Part shown: one piece after another, positions 8,376 to 16,887 of the stretch
How the letters are laid out: each line of letters opens with the position of its first letter
Numbering within the stretch: position 1 is the first letter of the stretch
NCBI RefSeq assembly: GCF_014197015.1
Contig: NZ_JACIET010000001.1
Coordinates: forward strand, 1,364,001 to 1,428,000
Length of the DNA stretch: 64,000 bases
Source of the DNA: Niveibacterium umoris
Lineage (GTDB): Bacteria; Pseudomonadota; Gammaproteobacteria; Burkholderiales; Rhodocyclaceae
Direction of reading: 5' to 3'
Program-made: the position numbers and the translations under genes
Notes under the pieces: model-generated
What the model was told of the DNA's origin: nothing
What the model saw: the letters and a program-made list of their open reading frames with translations, nothing else
Database searches by the model: none

Positions 8376-9230
8376 ATGAACGCTCGAGCCGAATTCCACG
8401 ATCCCGCCACGCGGGCGCAGCTGCTCGCCGACAAGGCACGCTGGGTGCGTGAGCAAACCCTGGCGATCCACCGCCGCGCACCGGAAACCCGCGTCGCATC
8501 CTCGCTGTCGGCCGTCGAGTTGCTGACAGTGCTTTACTACAGCGGCATCGCCCGAATCACGCCCGACGAACCGCTCCACGCCGAGCGCGATCGAATCATC
8601 ATCAGCAAGGGCCACGGATCGATCTGCATGTACCCGATCCTCGCCGATTGCGGCTACTTCCCGCTCGAGGCGCTGGAAACTGTGTGCAAGCCGGGCAGCT
8701 TCCTCGGCGGCATTCCGGATCCGATCATTCCCGGCTACGAGACGATCAACGGATCGCTCGGCCACGGCCTCGGCGTGGGTAGCGGCACCGCGCTGGCACT
8801 GCGCACCAAGGGCAAGCCACAGCGGACCTTTGTGCTGCTTGGCGACGGCGAACTCAACGAAGGCGCGGTGTGGGAAGCAGTGATGTTCGCCGCGCACCAC
8901 CAGCTGAAGAACCTGATCGCGATGGTCGATTGCAACGGCCGCCAGATGCTCGGCTACACCGACAACGTCGTGAACCTGAACCCGCTCGATGCCAAGTTCG
9001 CCGCCTTCGGCTGGCAAACACATACCGTCGATGACGGCCACGACGTCGCACAGCTGCTCGCCGGTTTCGAGGCGCTGCTCGCCTCCGATTCGCCCAAGCC
9101 GAAAGTGCTGATCGCCAATACGCTCAAGGGCAAGGGCGTCGCATCGCTCGAAGGCGCAGCACTGGCCCATGTGATGGGGGTCGGCCGCGCGGAGATCGAC
9201 GCGATCCTCGGCGATGGAGGTGCGCCATGA
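8376..9230 (+). CDS. Transketolase-like enzyme, N-terminal (TPP) subunit
   Basis: A 284-residue protein matching the N-terminal, thiamine-diphosphate-binding half of transketolase. SKGHGS (residues 76-81) supplies a conserved His. GDGELNEG at 156-163 with the DCNGRQ segment forms the Mg-TPP motif. ANTLKGKG near the end is the usual conserved segment. The second conserved His of GHPD/GHPE is replaced: the segment reads GGIPDP with Ile113. ATG at 8376 is preferred over ATG at 8370 because GAGGAG lies 6 bases upstream of the former and abuts the latter. It forms one enzyme with the C-terminal subunit whose start overlaps its stop (ATGA). It may supply sedoheptulose 7-phosphate or attach a C2 unit to a keto-sugar. 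Confidence 0.85.
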   Translation: MNARAEFHDPATRAQLLADKARWVREQTLAIHRRAPETRVASSLSAVELLTVLYYSGIARITPDEPLHAERDRIIISKGHGSICMYPILADCGYFPLEALETVCKPGSFLGGIPDPIIPGYETINGSLGHGLGVGSGTALALRTKGKPQRTFVLLGDGELNEGAVWEAVMFAAHHQLKNLIAMVDCNGRQMLGYTDNVVNLNPLDAKFAAFGWQTHTVDDGHDVAQLLAGFEALLASDSPKPKVLIANTLKGKGVASLEGAALAHVMGVGRAEIDAILGDGGAP

Positions 9231-10165
9231 AGACCACGATGCGCGACACCTTCCTTGCGACGGTGCTCGAAGAAATGCGGGCTTCGCCCGATATCGTGCT
9301 GCTGTCGGCCGACTTCGGCGCCCCGGCGATCGACGCAATCCGCGCCGAGTTCCCGGACCGCTTCGTCAACGTCGGCATCGCCGAACAGAACCTGATCAAC
9401 CTCGCGACCGGCTTCGCGCTCGAGGGCTTCCGGGTGATCGGCTACGCCATCGCCCCTTTCATCACGATGCGCTGCTTCGAGCAGATCCGCGTGAGCCTCG
9501 CGATCCTGTCGCAACTGCGGCCGATGAACGTGACGCTGGTGGGTGTTGGCGCCGGCTTCAGCTATGACGTCTCCGGCCCGACACATCACTGCATCGAAGA
9601 CCTCGCGGTGATGTCGGCGCTGCCGAACCTGTCGGTGTATTCGCTTAGCGACCACACCCAGGCGCCACTGTTTGCAAAGCACTGCCTCGCCACGCCAGGC
9701 ATCAAATACTTGCGCTTCGACGCCAAGCCGCACGAGCCGGTGTGCGACGCTGGCAACGATGGCCTGATCGAGCGCGGCTTCCGGGTGCTGAACGCCGGTC
9801 GCGATCTGGCCATCGTCAGCACCGGCTACATGAGCCATGTCGCATGGAGCCTGCTGCCCGAACTCCGCGAAGAAGGCATCGATCCGCTGCTGATCGATCT
9901 CGTCGCCTACAACTGCGTTGACACCGCGGCGCTGGAAGCCGAGCTTGCGCACGTACCACGCACGCTGCTGCTTCAAGAGGCGGTGCTCGATCGCAGCATC
10001 GAGAACACGCTGCGGCGCATGGCCGGCGGCAAGCTCGAGGCGATGGGCGTCGGAGATCGCTACATCTTTGAAATCGGTTCGCGCGACCAGATCCACGACG
10101 CTGCCGGCATCGGCCGCGCGCAGGTGCTCGATCGCATCCTGCAACATCACGCCGCGCTCGCCTGA
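9227..10165 (+). CDS. Transketolase-like enzyme, C-terminal subunit
   Basis: A 312-residue partner carrying the pyrimidine-binding and C-terminal domains of a split transketolase. VGIAEQN (Glu53) supplies the glutamate that activates the TPP aminopyrimidine. In ordinary transketolase the loop before GPTH reads HDSxGxGED. Here it is GAGFSYDVSGPTHH (residues 108-121). By alignment, yeast His469 becomes Gly108 and Asp477 becomes Ser116, while His481 is kept as His120. These residues contact donor and acceptor hydroxyls, so altered substrate choice is likely. The start overlaps the N-subunit stop by four bases. The next gene is a GHMP kinase 10 bases downstream. The TPP chemistry is sure; the substrates are not. 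Confidence 0.85.
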   Translation: MKTTMRDTFLATVLEEMRASPDIVLLSADFGAPAIDAIRAEFPDRFVNVGIAEQNLINLATGFALEGFRVIGYAIAPFITMRCFEQIRVSLAILSQLRPMNVTLVGVGAGFSYDVSGPTHHCIEDLAVMSALPNLSVYSLSDHTQAPLFAKHCLATPGIKYLRFDAKPHEPVCDAGNDGLIERGFRVLNAGRDLAIVSTGYMSHVAWSLLPELREEGIDPLLIDLVAYNCVDTAALEAELAHVPRTLLLQEAVLDRSIENTLRRMAGGKLEAMGVGDRYIFEIGSRDQIHDAAGIGRAQVLDRILQHHAALA

Positions 10166-10175
10166 GGGGACTGCC

Positions 10176-11180
10176 ATGATCATCTGCCGGACCCCGCTCC
10201 GCATTTCATTCTTTGGTGGCGGCACCGACTACCCGGTGTGGTACCGCGAGCACGGTGGCAAGGTGCTCAGCACCTCGATCAACAAGTACAGCTTCATCAC
10301 GCTGCGCTATCTGCCACCCTTCTTCGACTACAAGTACCGCATCCGCTACTACAAGCGCGAAGAGGTGAATTGCCTCGACGACATCAAGCACCCGGCGATC
10401 CGCGAGTGCCTGCGCTACATGGGCATCGAGCGTGGCATCGACATCGTGCACCACGGCGATCTGCCCGCGATGTCCGGGCTAGGATCGAGTTCCAGCTTCA
10501 CCGTCGGCATGCTGCATAGCTTGCATGCGCTCACGCACAGCATGCCGACCAAGCGCGAACTGGCGGTCAAGGCGATCCACATCGAGCAGAACATCCTGAA
10601 TGAACAGGTCGGCTCGCAGGATCAGACGGCTGCGGCCTTTGGCGGACTCAACCTGATCCACTTCGGTGGCCAGCAGGAAGTGATGGTCGAACCGGTGATC
10701 CTGTCCGCATCCCGCCTCGCCGATCTGCAAAAGCACATGCTGCTGTTCTTCACTGGCCTCCAGCGCCAAGCCAGCGAGATCGCCGCCGAACAGGTCAAGG
10801 CGACGCCGAAGAAGGCGAGCGAGCTGTCACGCATGGGCGAGATCGTCGACGAATCGGTGCGGATCCTCGTCGATGTCGAGCGCCCGGTGACTGCGCTCGG
10901 GCAATTGCTGGATGAGCAGTGGCAAGTCAAGAAACAGCTTTCGCCACTGATCAGCACGTCCACGATCGACCAGATCTATGAAACCGGTATCAAGGCAGGG
11001 GCCGCTGGTGGCAAACTGCTCGGTGCAGGCGGTGGCGGCTTCATGCTGTTCATCGCCGAACCCGAGCGCCACGCCGCCATCCGCGAGGCGCTCAAGCATC
11101 TGCTGTGCGTGCCTTTCCGCTTCGACACGCAGGGCAGCCAGATCATCTACTACGCGCCCTTCGACGATGAGCTCTCATGA
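10176..11180 (+). CDS. hddA: GHMP kinase, D-glycero-D-manno-heptose 7-phosphate kinase-like
   Basis: A 334-residue GHMP-superfamily small-molecule kinase. It has the N-terminal RTPLRISFFGGGTDYP segment, the ATP-loop PAMSGLGSSSS at residues 97-107, and the C-terminal GAAGGKLLGAGGGGFM glycine-rich motif. This combination matches HddA, which phosphorylates D-glycero-D-manno-heptose 7-phosphate at C1 on the way to GDP-heptose. Related enzymes act on fucose or other sugars, so the substrate is inferred. It is followed, with short overlaps, by a nucleotidyltransferase and a HAD phosphatase, the expected HddC/GmhB partners. No GmhA isomerase is in the window. The ATG at 10176 follows GAGGGGA. Confidence 0.8.
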   Translation: MIICRTPLRISFFGGGTDYPVWYREHGGKVLSTSINKYSFITLRYLPPFFDYKYRIRYYKREEVNCLDDIKHPAIRECLRYMGIERGIDIVHHGDLPAMSGLGSSSSFTVGMLHSLHALTHSMPTKRELAVKAIHIEQNILNEQVGSQDQTAAAFGGLNLIHFGGQQEVMVEPVILSASRLADLQKHMLLFFTGLQRQASEIAAEQVKATPKKASELSRMGEIVDESVRILVDVERPVTALGQLLDEQWQVKKQLSPLISTSTIDQIYETGIKAGAAGGKLLGAGGGGFMLFIAEPERHAAIREALKHLLCVPFRFDTQGSQIIYYAPFDDELS

Positions 11181-11895
11181 ACTGGCAACACTCGATGCAG
11201 TGATTCTCGCGGGCGGACTCGGTACCCGCCTGAGCAGTGTGGTGGCGGATCGGCAGAAAGCCTTCGCCCCGATCGCGGACGAACCCTTCGTCGCACGGAT
11301 CGTGCGGCAACTGCGCCGAGCTGGCGTGAAACGCATCGTATTCGCGCTGGGTCACATGGCGGACTCCGCGCAACCTGTGCTGGCTGCGTGGAGCAAGGAG
11401 CCCGGCCCCGAGATCGTCGCGTCGGTCGAACCCGAAGCGCTCGGCACCGGCGGTGCGCTCAAGCATGCGCTTCCGCTGCTGCGCAGCAATACCGTGCTGG
11501 TGCTCAATGGCGATTCCTTCGTCGATGCCGACCTCGCCGCACTCCTCGCGACGCATCGCGCCGCAGATACGCCGATCACGCTGTGCGCAGTACAGGTCAC
11601 CGACATCGCCCGCTATGGCGCACTCGAATTCGACCGCGATTGCCGCCGTGTGCGCGCCTTCCGCGAGAAACAGGCGAAAGAGGGCTGCGGCTGGATCAAC
11701 GCCGGCATCTACCTGATGGAACGCAGCGTGCTCGAAGCGCTGCCCGAAGGTCGCCCGGTGTCGCTTGAACGCGAGATCTTTCCGCGCTACACCGACGGGC
11801 GCATCGCCGTGCGCTGCGAATCGCGCCCCTTCATCGACATCGGCACGCCCGAGTCCTATGCGGCGGGAGCAGACTTCTTCGCGCGGGTGGCATGA
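11167..11895 (+). CDS. hddC: Sugar-1-phosphate nucleotidyltransferase, HddC-like
   Basis: A 242-residue nucleotidyltransferase. The signature AGGLGTRL is at residues 15-22, with the later segments EALGTGGAL, VLNGDSFVD (metal-binding Asp) and GWINAGIYLM. It resembles HddC, which makes GDP-D-glycero-alpha-D-manno-heptose from the heptose 1-phosphate. Other NTP-transferase family members use different sugars and nucleotides, so the GDP-heptose call rests on the flanking kinase and phosphatase. The start codon lies 14 bases inside the kinase gene. Its stop overlaps the phosphatase start by four bases. Confidence 0.75.
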   Translation: MSSHELATLDAVILAGGLGTRLSSVVADRQKAFAPIADEPFVARIVRQLRRAGVKRIVFALGHMADSAQPVLAAWSKEPGPEIVASVEPEALGTGGALKHALPLLRSNTVLVLNGDSFVDADLAALLATHRAADTPITLCAVQVTDIARYGALEFDRDCRRVRAFREKQAKEGCGWINAGIYLMERSVLEALPEGRPVSLEREIFPRYTDGRIAVRCESRPFIDIGTPESYAAGADFFARVA

Positions 11896-12467
11896 GCAGC
11901 CGGGCCGCCCTGTTCCTCGATCGCGACGGCGTCATCAATGAAGACCCGGGCTATGTGCACCGCATCGACGAGGTGCGTTTCATCCCCGGCATCTTCGAAC
12001 TGGCGCGCGCCGCGGTGCAGGCGGGCTACCGCATCATCGTCGTTACGAATCAGGCTGGCATCGGCCGCGGCTACTTCAGCGAAGCGCAGTTCCAGCAACT
12101 CACTGTGTGGATGTGCGAGCAATTCGCCAGCGCCGGTGCGCCGCTCACGGCGGTGTACCACTGCCCACACCACCCCGAACACGGCATCGGCGAATTCCGC
12201 CGCGACTCGCACGACCGCAAGCCCGCGCCCGGCATGCTGCTGCGCGCGCGCGACGAGCACGGCATCGCGCTTGAAGATTCGCTGCTGATCGGCGACAAGC
12301 CCAGCGACACCGAAGCAGCGCTTCGCGCAGGCGTGCCGATTCGCCTGCTGTACGATCCGGTCGGCAAGGCACCGGATACCGCCAGCGCGACGGCGCACAT
12401 CACCTCGCTGCACGATGCAATCTCATATCTGACCGCCCCATGTCCAGCCACGCTTCACTCGATCTGA
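11892..12467 (+). CDS. gmhB: HAD phosphatase, GmhB-like, atypical zinc loop
   Basis: A 191-residue HAD-IIIA phosphatase. FLDRDGVIN (residues 8-16) contains the nucleophile and acid Asp residues. VTNQAGIGRG and the DRKPAPGML and IGDKPSDTEAA segments complete the active site. GmhB removes the C7 phosphate of heptose 1,7-bisphosphate. Canonical GmhB has a zinc loop with CPHH followed by CxC just before RKP. Here the first half is CPHHPE but the second half is SHD-RKP, so both later cysteines are gone. Zinc may be lost or held by His/Asp. The gene overlaps its neighbours on both sides (4 and 28 bases). Confidence 0.8.
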   Translation: MSSRAALFLDRDGVINEDPGYVHRIDEVRFIPGIFELARAAVQAGYRIIVVTNQAGIGRGYFSEAQFQQLTVWMCEQFASAGAPLTAVYHCPHHPEHGIGEFRRDSHDRKPAPGMLLRARDEHGIALEDSLLIGDKPSDTEAALRAGVPIRLLYDPVGKAPDTASATAHITSLHDAISYLTAPCPATLHSI

Positions 12468-13201
12468 GCGGCCGCATCGCCCTCGTTACCGGCGCCACCG
12501 GCGGCATTGGCGGCGCGATTGCGCACACGCTGATCGCCCACGGTGCGCGCGTGGTGCTCTCTGCCCGCAACGCCGAGCGCCTTGCCACGCTATCCGACAC
12601 GCTGCGGGAAGCCGGCCTGACGCCGCTCGGCACGCTCGCCTACGACCTGCAGGACGCCACGGCGATCAGCACGGCGCTCAAGAGCTTTGCGGCAGAACAC
12701 AAGCGGCTCGACATTCTGGTCAACGCCGGCGGCCAGATGCAGGATGCACCGCTGGGCATGATCAGCGCAGCGGCAATCGACCAGACCCTGCAGGTCAACG
12801 TCGCCGCGACGCTGCACCACATGCAGTACGCCGCGCGCCTGATGGCCCGGCAGGGCAGCGGCAGCATCATCAACATCGCCTCCATCGTCGGCTTGGTCGG
12901 CAGTGCGAACCAGACGCTGTACGCTGCGAGCAAGGCGGCCATCGTCGGCGCGACCCGTTCGGCGGCCAAAGAACTCGCGCCCAAACACATCCGGGTGAAC
13001 GCCCTCGCACCCGGCTTCATCGACACCGCCCTAACCGCCCACTACACCCCGGCGGTGCGCGACAAGGTCATCGCGGGTATTGGCATGGGCCGCGCCGGGA
13101 CGGCGGAGGAAGTTGCCGACGTCGCGCTTTTCCTCGCATCCGACCTCGCACGCTATGTCACCGGGCAAGTCATCGGCGTGGACGGCGGCATGCTGCTATG
13201 A
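12440..13201 (+). CDS. SDR-family oxidoreductase (FabG-like)
   Basis: A 253-residue classical SDR. The cofactor motif TGATGGIGG lies near residue 15, followed by NAGG, the catalytic Ser in NIASIVGLVGS, and YAASK with the Tyr and Lys. HIRVNALAPGFIDT and the C-terminal GQVIGVDGGML are typical of 3-oxoacyl-ACP reductases and related polyol or sugar dehydrogenases. It begins a four-gene subset (SDR, AMP-ligase, LuxE-like, LuxC-like) coupled by overlaps, so a beta-keto/hydroxy-acyl reduction step is the contextual guess. The stop overlaps the ligase start by four bases. Confidence 0.85.
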   Translation: MSSHASLDLSGRIALVTGATGGIGGAIAHTLIAHGARVVLSARNAERLATLSDTLREAGLTPLGTLAYDLQDATAISTALKSFAAEHKRLDILVNAGGQMQDAPLGMISAAAIDQTLQVNVAATLHHMQYAARLMARQGSGSIINIASIVGLVGSANQTLYAASKAAIVGATRSAAKELAPKHIRVNALAPGFIDTALTAHYTPAVRDKVIAGIGMGRAGTAEEVADVALFLASDLARYVTGQVIGVDGGMLL

Positions 13202-14601
13202 GTTTCTGGGATCTCGGCGCCGATCCGCAGGCACCCGCGCTGCTGTACGGTGACCCGCTCAAGACGGTGCGCTACGGCGAACTGCGACAGCACAGCGACG
13301 ACTTCGCATCGCAGCTCGGCCCGCGTCGCGGCAAGCGGCTGGGTTTCGTGCTTTGCCGCAACGATCTGCCAAGCGTGGCGGCCTACCTGTCGGCACTGCG
13401 CGAGGGTGACTGTGTTGCGCTGCTTCCCGAAGGCCTCGCGCGTGAGGCGCTGGAGGCGCTGATTGCGCGTTACCAGCCAGACTGGCTCCTCGGTAAAAGC
13501 GATACCCCGTCACCCGCCTCGGCGCATGCATCCCGGTGGCAAGGTCGCACCCTGCTGCGCTTTGCACACGCTACCGCAACGCCGCTGCATCCGGATCTCG
13601 CGCTGCTGCTGTCCACCTCCGGCACCACCGGCAGCCCACGCATGGTGCGGCTCTCCTGCGCCAACCTCGGAGCGAATGCCGAGTCGATTGCGGACTACCT
13701 TGAACTCGATGCGCGCGAGCGGCCGATCACGACCCTGCCGATGCATTACTCGTACGGGCTGTCGGTGCTCAACAGCCACCTGCAAGCGGGCGCCGCCATC
13801 GCGCTAAGCGACGACGCGGTCACGTCGCGGCCCTTCTGGAACCTCTTCGCCACGGCGGGCGCCACCTCGCTTGCTGGCGTGCCGTTCATCTGGCAGATGC
13901 TCGCGCGCCTGCGGCTTGAACGCATGGCGCTGCCGACCCTGCGTACGCTGACGCAGGCCGGCGGCCGGCTCGCGCCAGACCTGATCGCGCACTTCCGCGA
14001 GATTTCCGAAGCGCGCGGCTGGCGCTTCTTCGTGATGTACGGCCAGACCGAGGCCACTGCGCGCATCGCCTACCTGCCGCCGCAGCAGCTTGCCGAAAAG
14101 TGCGGCGCGATTGGCCGCGCGATTCCCGGCGGTGCGCTTTCGCTATCCGACGATGGCGAGCTGATCTATCAGGGCCCGAATGTGATGATGGGCTACGCCG
14201 AGCAGCGCGCAGACCTTGCGCTCGGTGACGAGATGCACGGCCGGCTGGCCACCGGAGACCTCGCCCGCGTGGACGCAGACAGCTGTTACTGGCTGACCGG
14301 CCGCATCAAGCGCATCGCCAAACTGTTCGGCAACCGCATCAATCTCGACGAGGTCGAGAGCTGGCTTGAATCGCGTTTCGGTCCGGCGGCCGCGCTCGAC
14401 GAAGACGACGCACTGCGTATCGTCGTCACTACCCACGCGGATGTCGAAGCACTGCGCATCGCCCTGCGCGAATCCCTTGGCGTTCATCCCAGCGGGCTGC
14501 GCATCAGCCAGGTCGAGGCCCTGCCGCTCACCGCATCGGGGAAGAAGGACTACCCGGCGCTGCGTAGCCGCCTTGCCACACCGGAGGCCAGCCATGTCTG
14601 A
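13198..14601 (+). CDS. AMP-dependent acyl ligase (ANL superfamily)
   Basis: A 467-residue acyl-adenylating enzyme. The phosphate-binding loop STSGTTGSPR lies around residues 139-148. Motif YGQTEAT, GPNVMMGY, and the hinge motif TGDLARVDADSCYWLTGR follow. The C-terminal lysine motif GKKDYPAL near residue 445 is intact. It should activate a carboxylic acid as acyl-AMP and pass it to CoA, a carrier or a protein thiol. At 467 residues it is shorter than usual fatty acyl-CoA ligases (about 500-560). It overlaps both neighbours by 4-8 bases. Together with the LuxE- and LuxC-like genes it suggests activation and reduction of an acyl group. The substrate is unknown. Confidence 0.82.
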   Translation: MSFWDLGADPQAPALLYGDPLKTVRYGELRQHSDDFASQLGPRRGKRLGFVLCRNDLPSVAAYLSALREGDCVALLPEGLAREALEALIARYQPDWLLGKSDTPSPASAHASRWQGRTLLRFAHATATPLHPDLALLLSTSGTTGSPRMVRLSCANLGANAESIADYLELDARERPITTLPMHYSYGLSVLNSHLQAGAAIALSDDAVTSRPFWNLFATAGATSLAGVPFIWQMLARLRLERMALPTLRTLTQAGGRLAPDLIAHFREISEARGWRFFVMYGQTEATARIAYLPPQQLAEKCGAIGRAIPGGALSLSDDGELIYQGPNVMMGYAEQRADLALGDEMHGRLATGDLARVDADSCYWLTGRIKRIAKLFGNRINLDEVESWLESRFGPAAALDEDDALRIVVTTHADVEALRIALRESLGVHPSGLRISQVEALPLTASGKKDYPALRSRLATPEASHV

Positions 14602-15673
14602 GTGGCCGACCGAGCCGGACTTCAGCGCGCCTTTCGGTGAAACGCAAGCGGCGAAGCGCGCGCGCCTCCTGCCCCGACTGCGCGCGCTGACCCTCGCCCA
14701 CGCACACGCCTGCCTGCCCTATTCGCGCATGCTTGACGCGCTGCATCCGGGCGCACGCGACGCGACCACGCTCGAATCGCTTGCCTGGCTGCCGGTCGGC
14801 GTCTTCAAGCATCTGCGCCTCGCCAGCGTGGCCGATGCCGATGTCGTGCGCGAGTTGCGTTCATCCGGCACCAGCGGCAGCCAACCCTCACGCATCCTGC
14901 TCGATCGCGCCACTGCGGCGCGGCAGACGCGTGCGCTGGCCGCGATCGTCGGTGACTTCCTCGGCAAGGCACGCCGGCCAATGTTGGTGATCGATCGCAA
15001 CGATCTGCTGCGCGGCAGTGAAGCGCTCTCGGCGCGCGCGGCGGCGGTGCTCGGCTTCGCCAACTTCGGCCGCCAGCCGGCCTGGGCGCTGACACCTGAC
15101 TTGGCGCCTGACTTCGATGCGATCGACGCCTTCTCCAGACAGCACGGCGACCAGCCCGTCCTCGTCTTTGGCTTCACATTCATGATCTGGCGTCTTCTCG
15201 ACGCGCTCGAAGTGGCCGGTCGTCGCTTGACCCTGCCCCGCGGCAGCATCCTGATCCATGGTGGCGGCTGGAAGAAGCTCGCCGATCTCGCCGTCGACAA
15301 CGCACGTTTCAAGGCACGTATCGCGTCGCTCACCGGCCTTACCTCAGTGCACGACTACTACGGCATGGCAGAGCAGGTCGGCTCGATCTTCATGGAATGC
15401 GAGGCGGGGCGCCTGCACACGCCCCGTTTCGCCGATGTCATCGTGCGCGATCCGCTCACGCTCGCCCCTTGCGCCGCCGGCGAAACCGGCGTGATCCAGG
15501 TACTCAGCGAATTGCCCACCAGCTACCCCGGTCATAGTCTGCTGACGGAAGACCTTGGCAGCATCACAGGCGAGGACGACTGCCCCTGCGGTCGTACCGG
15601 CCGTACGCTGCACGTCGTCGGGCGCCTGCCGCGTGCCGAGCTGCGCGGCTGCAGCGACACCCGCGCCGGATGA
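14594..15673 (+). CDS. LuxE-like acyl-protein synthetase
   Basis: A 359-residue protein related to LuxE, the acyl-protein synthetase of the bioluminescence fatty-acid reductase complex. Visible features are SSGTSGSQPS near residue 95, DRNDLLRGSEALSARAAAV, GFTFMIWRLLDAL, ILIHGGGWKK and YYGMAEQVGSIF. LuxE adenylates a fatty acid or accepts an acyl group and hands it to LuxC. The chosen ATG lies 8 bases inside the ligase gene; the frame is open further upstream but the upstream part has no family features. Its stop overlaps the LuxC-like start. No LuxA or LuxB is near, so the role is not light production. Confidence 0.8.
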   Translation: MSEWPTEPDFSAPFGETQAAKRARLLPRLRALTLAHAHACLPYSRMLDALHPGARDATTLESLAWLPVGVFKHLRLASVADADVVRELRSSGTSGSQPSRILLDRATAARQTRALAAIVGDFLGKARRPMLVIDRNDLLRGSEALSARAAAVLGFANFGRQPAWALTPDLAPDFDAIDAFSRQHGDQPVLVFGFTFMIWRLLDALEVAGRRLTLPRGSILIHGGGWKKLADLAVDNARFKARIASLTGLTSVHDYYGMAEQVGSIFMECEAGRLHTPRFADVIVRDPLTLAPCAAGETGVIQVLSELPTSYPGHSLLTEDLGSITGEDDCPCGRTGRTLHVVGRLPRAELRGCSDTRAG

Positions 15674-16887
15674 ATCCGATGGAATTCCTGATCCCCGCCG
15701 CAACGAAGACCCCTGAAGCCGCGCTGGATGCGCTGGCCGACGCGCGCTTTGCTCCTTTCGACCCGCGTGTCACCGCCTTCCTGGCTGACTTCTCGGCCCG
15801 CATGCTCGCTGACCCGGTGCTGCGCGCGTTTCCCGAGCTGGTCGCGCTCGGCTACTGGTTCCGCCCGGCCGCCGTGGCGGCGCTGGCGGCGAGGCATCGC
15901 GCACTGTCGGATACCGCCCTGCTGCGCCCGCGCGGCGTCGTCCTCCACATCGCGCCGGGCAACGTCGATGCGGTCTTTGTCTATTCATGGCTGCTCGCGC
16001 TGCTGTGCGGCAACCGCAACATCGTGCGGCTTTCGCGCCGCGACAGTGCTGCCCGTAGCGCCCTGCTCGCGCTGCTCGCCGTTGTGCTGCACGCGCACCC
16101 CGAAGTCGCGGCAGCGAACGTGCTGCTGAGCTACCCGCGTGATGACAGCGTCAGCGCGGCGCTATCGGCACGCTGCCAGCTGCGTGTGGTGTGGGGCGGC
16201 AACGATACGGTGCAGCACTTCCGCCGCGTGCCGCTGCCGCCGCTCTCGACCGAGCTGGTCTTCCCGGATCGGCAGGCCTGGGCGGCCTTCCATGCCGGTG
16301 CCGTGTGCGCAGCCGACGACGACGCGCTGGCAAGGCTCGCCAGCAACTTCCACAACGACGCCTTCTGGTTCGGCCAGCAAGCCTGTTCATCCCCGCGTGC
16401 GGTGCTTTGGATCGGCGAATCAGGCGACATCGCCGCGGCGAAGCGGCGCTTCTGGCCGGCGCTCACCGCTGAACTCTCGCGGCGTAGCGTGCGCGACGAG
16501 CCGGCCGAACTCGCCGCCCGGATCGTGGCCGCGCACAGAATGGCCGCAGCAGACGAGATGCGCACGGCAACGCCGCTATCTTCGTGGCCCTTGCGTATCG
16601 AAGCGGACAGCTTCAGCGCCGCGGCCCGCGACGCACACTGCGGCTATGGGCTCTTCATCGAAATCGAGCGGCCGGACCTGGCGGCCGCGGCAAGCCTGTT
16701 CCGTGACGCGGACCAGACGCTCGCGCAGTTCGGGTTCGACACTCAAACGCTGCGCGCCTGGGCAGCGACGCTCGACGACCGTGCGCTCGACCGTATCGTG
16801 CCGCTCGGCCAGGCACTGCAGTTTTCCGACCGCTGGGATGGTCACGACCTGTTGCTGGCGTTCTCTCGGCAGGTGGTGATCGGATGA
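15670..16887 (+). CDS. LuxC-like acyl-CoA/acyl-protein reductase
   Basis: A 405-residue protein of the LuxC acyl-CoA reductase family (aldehyde-dehydrogenase fold). The nucleotide-binding region shows LHIAPGNVDAVFVYSW and LCGNRNIVRLSRRD. The catalytic cysteine is in FGQQACSSPRAV around residue 238. The enzyme would reduce an acyl thioester to an aldehyde with NAD(P)H, after loading by the LuxE-like partner. The product could be an aldehyde building block or a reduced acyl decoration. The start and stop each overlap a neighbour by four bases. Lux-like genes beside flagellin glycan loci are my recollection of other genomes; their exact product is not established here. Confidence 0.8.
   Translation: MNPMEFLIPAATKTPEAALDALADARFAPFDPRVTAFLADFSARMLADPVLRAFPELVALGYWFRPAAVAALAARHRALSDTALLRPRGVVLHIAPGNVDAVFVYSWLLALLCGNRNIVRLSRRDSAARSALLALLAVVLHAHPEVAAANVLLSYPRDDSVSAALSARCQLRVVWGGNDTVQHFRRVPLPPLSTELVFPDRQAWAAFHAGAVCAADDDALARLASNFHNDAFWFGQQACSSPRAVLWIGESGDIAAAKRRFWPALTAELSRRSVRDEPAELAARIVAAHRMAAADEMRTATPLSSWPLRIEADSFSAAARDAHCGYGLFIEIERPDLAAAASLFRDADQTLAQFGFDTQTLRAWAATLDDRALDRIVPLGQALQFSDRWDGHDLLLAFSRQVVIG

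Noticed and set aside
8954-10225. A 423-codon - strand frame opposite the transketolase C-terminal subunit
   Set aside because: Antisense shadow; the + strand TPP-enzyme motifs are unambiguous.
13198-16887. A bioluminescence operon
   Set aside because: LuxC- and LuxE-like proteins are present, but there is no LuxA, LuxB or LuxD. Context is glycan synthesis.
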